From the NCBI GenBank assembly GCA_946807835.1, contig OX327697.1, forward strand, positions 6,959,001-7,023,000: DNA of 64,000 nt, written 5' to 3'. Source of the DNA: Ailanthus altissimus. Taxonomy: Eukaryota; Streptophyta; Magnoliopsida; Sapindales; Simaroubaceae. Both the position numbers and the translations under genes were made by a program. Shown here one piece after another: positions 61,200 through 64,000 of the stretch. The notes beneath the pieces are model-generated. The model was not told the origin of the DNA and did not search any database. It was given only the letters and a program-made list of their open reading frames with translations. Position 1 is the stretch's first letter, and each line of letters starts with the position of its first letter.

Positions 61200-62650
61200 G
61201 TCTTAAGAAGACCCAAAACCCTCAAACAGAGAACAAAAGACTACACCATTATCTTAATCCTAACTTCCTCATCACGTTTATAAGTTTAGCTATAACGAAC
61301 TTCAAACAACCATTAACTACAGTTAACAGAATACAACACTATCACCAATATAATAAAATAGATAAAGTTTCGACCACCGCACGCAGTATTGTAATTGGCA
61401 ATACTAATCGGAGAAGCTTTAAAGTTGCTGATAGTTGCTTCGCACTAGAGAAGGATTGGGTTTTACTGTTAATAAGTTATGGCTCCTCAAAACAGAAACA
61501 CTTCGCTTGGTGGTGGTAGGCTCAGCAGCAGGTACAAAAGTTTACCGAAGAAAGGTAGGACCGATGATGCCGCGAGATGTCTTTGACAAAGCCCTCAGCT
61601 GCACTAAGAAAAGGTCATCACTGTATGCAGGTCGACCCTCTAAACTTAACCAAAGCCCGAAGGAAGTCTGATGACCATAGCCACAGCCAGACGAGGCTCA
61701 TGGCAACCAAAGAACTTGGTGATGGCTGGAAAACTTAACAGAGGCCAGAAAAAAGTTTAAACACTGTTCAGACGGTTTGGCTTGGACCAAGGAGCACGGC
61801 ACAAGCCATGGAGCACAGTGACAGTTGAGGTCTCGCTGAAGAGGCTTAGAGACTAGCAACTGTGGATGGTGGTGTAGGAATCGAAAAAAGGTTAGCCAAA
61901 ACTGACAAAGGAACCAAAGTAAAAGCACAAAGTAAAAGAAACGAAAAATAAAGGAAGAAAAGTTATTTAACAGCTAGAGAAAAGAGGCCTTCTCTCCGAT
62001 GGTGGTGTATGCGTGAAATTGTATATGGATAGTTTAGAAATAGACTTTTTATTCTCTATTTGATTCTTGTATTTTGAGGAAAAACACTCATTTCTTTCGG
62101 ATAAAATACAAATATCTTATTATAATCTTTAAAAGATCTTTATTTTTTCTAAAACAATTCCATCATTTCTTTTTAAATCATCCTAAAATTTATTTAGATT
62201 AGTGACAGGCCTTATAAGCATATAAATACTTGCATGGTTTCTTATTAAAATCATGGAGATAATGTCTCGTCATTTTCTTTTTTGAAGATATTTTTAGTAA
62301 ATTAGATTTTATTAGCATAAATATTAATTTTGTTAAAAAAATAGAATAATTTTTTTTAAAAAAAAAAACTTTGAGAAATAATTAAAAAAATCAAATATAA
62401 TTATGAGCGACATATCTTTTACATAAAAAAATCAACAACCTTGGTTGCCAAATAAAATTTAAATTAGAAAGTAAAATAAAGTTACAATTATGACAAGTTT
62501 TTTAAATAAAAATGCTGGATATTGAGATAATGAATGCAACAACAATATACATTAATTTAGATGAACAAAGAAGATACAATAATAAAAATTAAACAACAAT
62601 ATAGCAATAGTTGAACCAGCGTAGCAATAAAAATAGTAATAGTACATAAA
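61200..62650. other. Unassigned region with a GC-richer island
   Basis: 61400-61960 is less AT-rich and has overlapping short ORFs on both strands (61160-61519, 61435-61671, 61928-61698) with no recognisable family. It could be a decayed gene or element end. 62000-62650 is plain AT-rich sequence. Confidence 0.4.
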
Positions 62651-62660
62651 CTATAACAGT

Positions 62661-63960
62661 TGATGGGCGTATTTTATATTTGATAGGCTTTTATAGACTT
62701 AGTATTGTTCATTTTAAATGTAAATTTTATGCTTTTTATATGCTTTATTGTCATTTTATAGGTTTGAGTTCAACAAAACTATTTGGGATAGAAATTCAAA
62801 GAAAACATGATAAAAATATCAAATTTTGAATGATAACTATTACAATAAATTGTTACAATGCTCAATGTCACAGTCTAGATAGGCAGAATGTAAGCGTCGC
62901 AACACTGAAACTCAAGGTCGCGACATGTGAATAGTAATAATGAATATTGTGCATAAACAATTACATGCAAAAAATTCTTTTTGAATAATGCCAATGCTGG
63001 TTCTTAATTTAAAGACTACATATAAATATTAGACCAAAAAATCTATTTCAAGAAACAAGAAGGGAGGAGAAGGAGCATAAGAAAAACAACTATTTAAAGA
63101 GTTAGAGTAACTTTTAGATGATCAAAAAGTATAAAAGATTGAAGCAAATTAATTTTATCTCTTTAACTTATCTTTCTAATTCTATGGTTTTCATGATTTT
63201 TTTTTTCTTTTAATAAGTTTTAAAACTCTTTGTTTCATCATAAGCTAATTTTTATATCTAAGAATACTATTAGAATTCAATATATAAATTGAATCAATTT
63301 TTTTCTTTTAATTATGAATTCAATATAGAATTGTTCAATTTATTTTGTTCTTAATATTTTTTAATTACTTGATCAATAATTAGATTGTTGTGAAAATCCT
63401 AATAAACTTGAAAAAGAAATTTAGATGTTGACCTTGAATAGATTGATGTATGATCAAAGTATAACAGTTTTGAGTTTCATATAAGATAGAAATATACTCA
63501 TATAACATATATAATTGATAGAAAACTTGTTCTTAATGGGTTTCGTTTTAATTTGATCACCATAAAAATATAGGTAATTGATTAATCAAAATATTTTCAC
63601 TTGACCATCGAAAAAGGTTTGAGAATATATTAGGTTTCTTGGTTAATAATTCATATTGATGAATTAACTTAAGTAGAATTAGCTAAGAATCAAGTGAACT
63701 AATTAAGGGATAATTATAATTCTAGGTTTATTCAACTTTGGTGATTTATTAATTGTTATCCTTAAGTTTATCTCTCCAGTATTTTTTTTTGTTTTATTAG
63801 GTTTAGATTAGTTTAATTTACTTATCAATTGTTTGGATAAGAATAAGAAGACACAAGTTAGCAATTAACAAAGTTAATATTAATTTCTTGTGAGAATAAT
63901 ACTCTACTCTTATTATATTACTTATTTTCGTTAGCATACACTTGCACTCTAATCCAACAC
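62661..63960 (+). repeat. Gypsy-type LTR, plus strand, right end uncertain
   Basis: It begins TGATGGGCGTATTTTATATTTG and has the end signature of Athila/Tat-type LTRs (cttgtgagaataatactcta...cacttgcac at about 63888-63948), followed by 'ccaacaca'. The middle contains 'gtcgcaacactg' and 'ggtcgcgaca' words. The window ends too soon to tell whether an internal region follows. Confidence 0.55.
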
Positions 63961-64000
63961 AACAATAATAAATAGAGCAAAAACAAAAATCATAGTAAAT

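Noticed and set aside
61160..61928. ORFs of 76-119 codons near the right end
   Set aside because: They overlap on opposite strands without recognisable motifs; I could not support a gene.

Overview
This is AT-rich, repeat-dense nuclear DNA from a flowering plant, most likely a eudicot. The evidence is a stack of Ty1/copia and Ty3/gypsy LTR retrotransposons, plant-type introns, plant tRNA primer-binding sites and one intact intron-containing plant gene. I cannot name the species. Only two reading frames look translatable over any length: the gag-pol of a young retrotransposon and a small host gene at the right.

Layout. 1-7208: minus-strand copia relic with a 2.2 kb LTR. 7209-14040: plus-strand chromovirus (gypsy) relic, split by a foreign solo LTR and by an inverted-repeat element with tRNA-like boxes. 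14450-17733 plus 41569-41682: a second minus-strand copia relic. Inserted into it is a Tat/Ogre-like gypsy element at 17734-41563 (TSD AGATT), read on the minus strand. It has a deleted gag/pol and an antisense coiled-coil ORF. That element carries three later insertions: a copia solo LTR (20256-20953, TSD AGAAG), a complete Athila-type element (22547-34950, TSD TGGCT) and a 2.8 kb solo LTR (36657-39435, TSD CTTAC). 41683-45220: mostly non-coding with foldbacks. 45241-45409: fragment of an ARL1-like small GTPase gene. 45984-52495: a third minus-strand copia that lacks gag, split by a solo LTR of the first family. 52980-54930: AT-rich minisatellite. 55870-58361: host gene on the minus strand. 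58400-64000: non-coding repeats and a further gypsy-type LTR.

The notable object is the Athila-type element. Its two 1555-bp LTRs differ at about 21 sites by eye, so it is young. Where such elements usually have an env-like gene it has two unexpected same-strand ORFs. The first is a basic, cysteine-rich ORF resembling viral nucleic-acid-binding proteins. The second is an intronless copy of a LONELY GUY (LOG) cytokinin-activating enzyme with its own TATA box. A strong splice acceptor precedes the first. The 5' leader has six repeated six-codon micro-ORFs. Pol and both cargo ORFs each carry at least one inactivating lesion in this copy.

Nested order, oldest to youngest: copia B, then the Tat element, then its three insertions (their relative order is not fixed, though the Athila element is clearly recent). 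All LTR boundaries, identities and splice sites were read by eye, with no database search.
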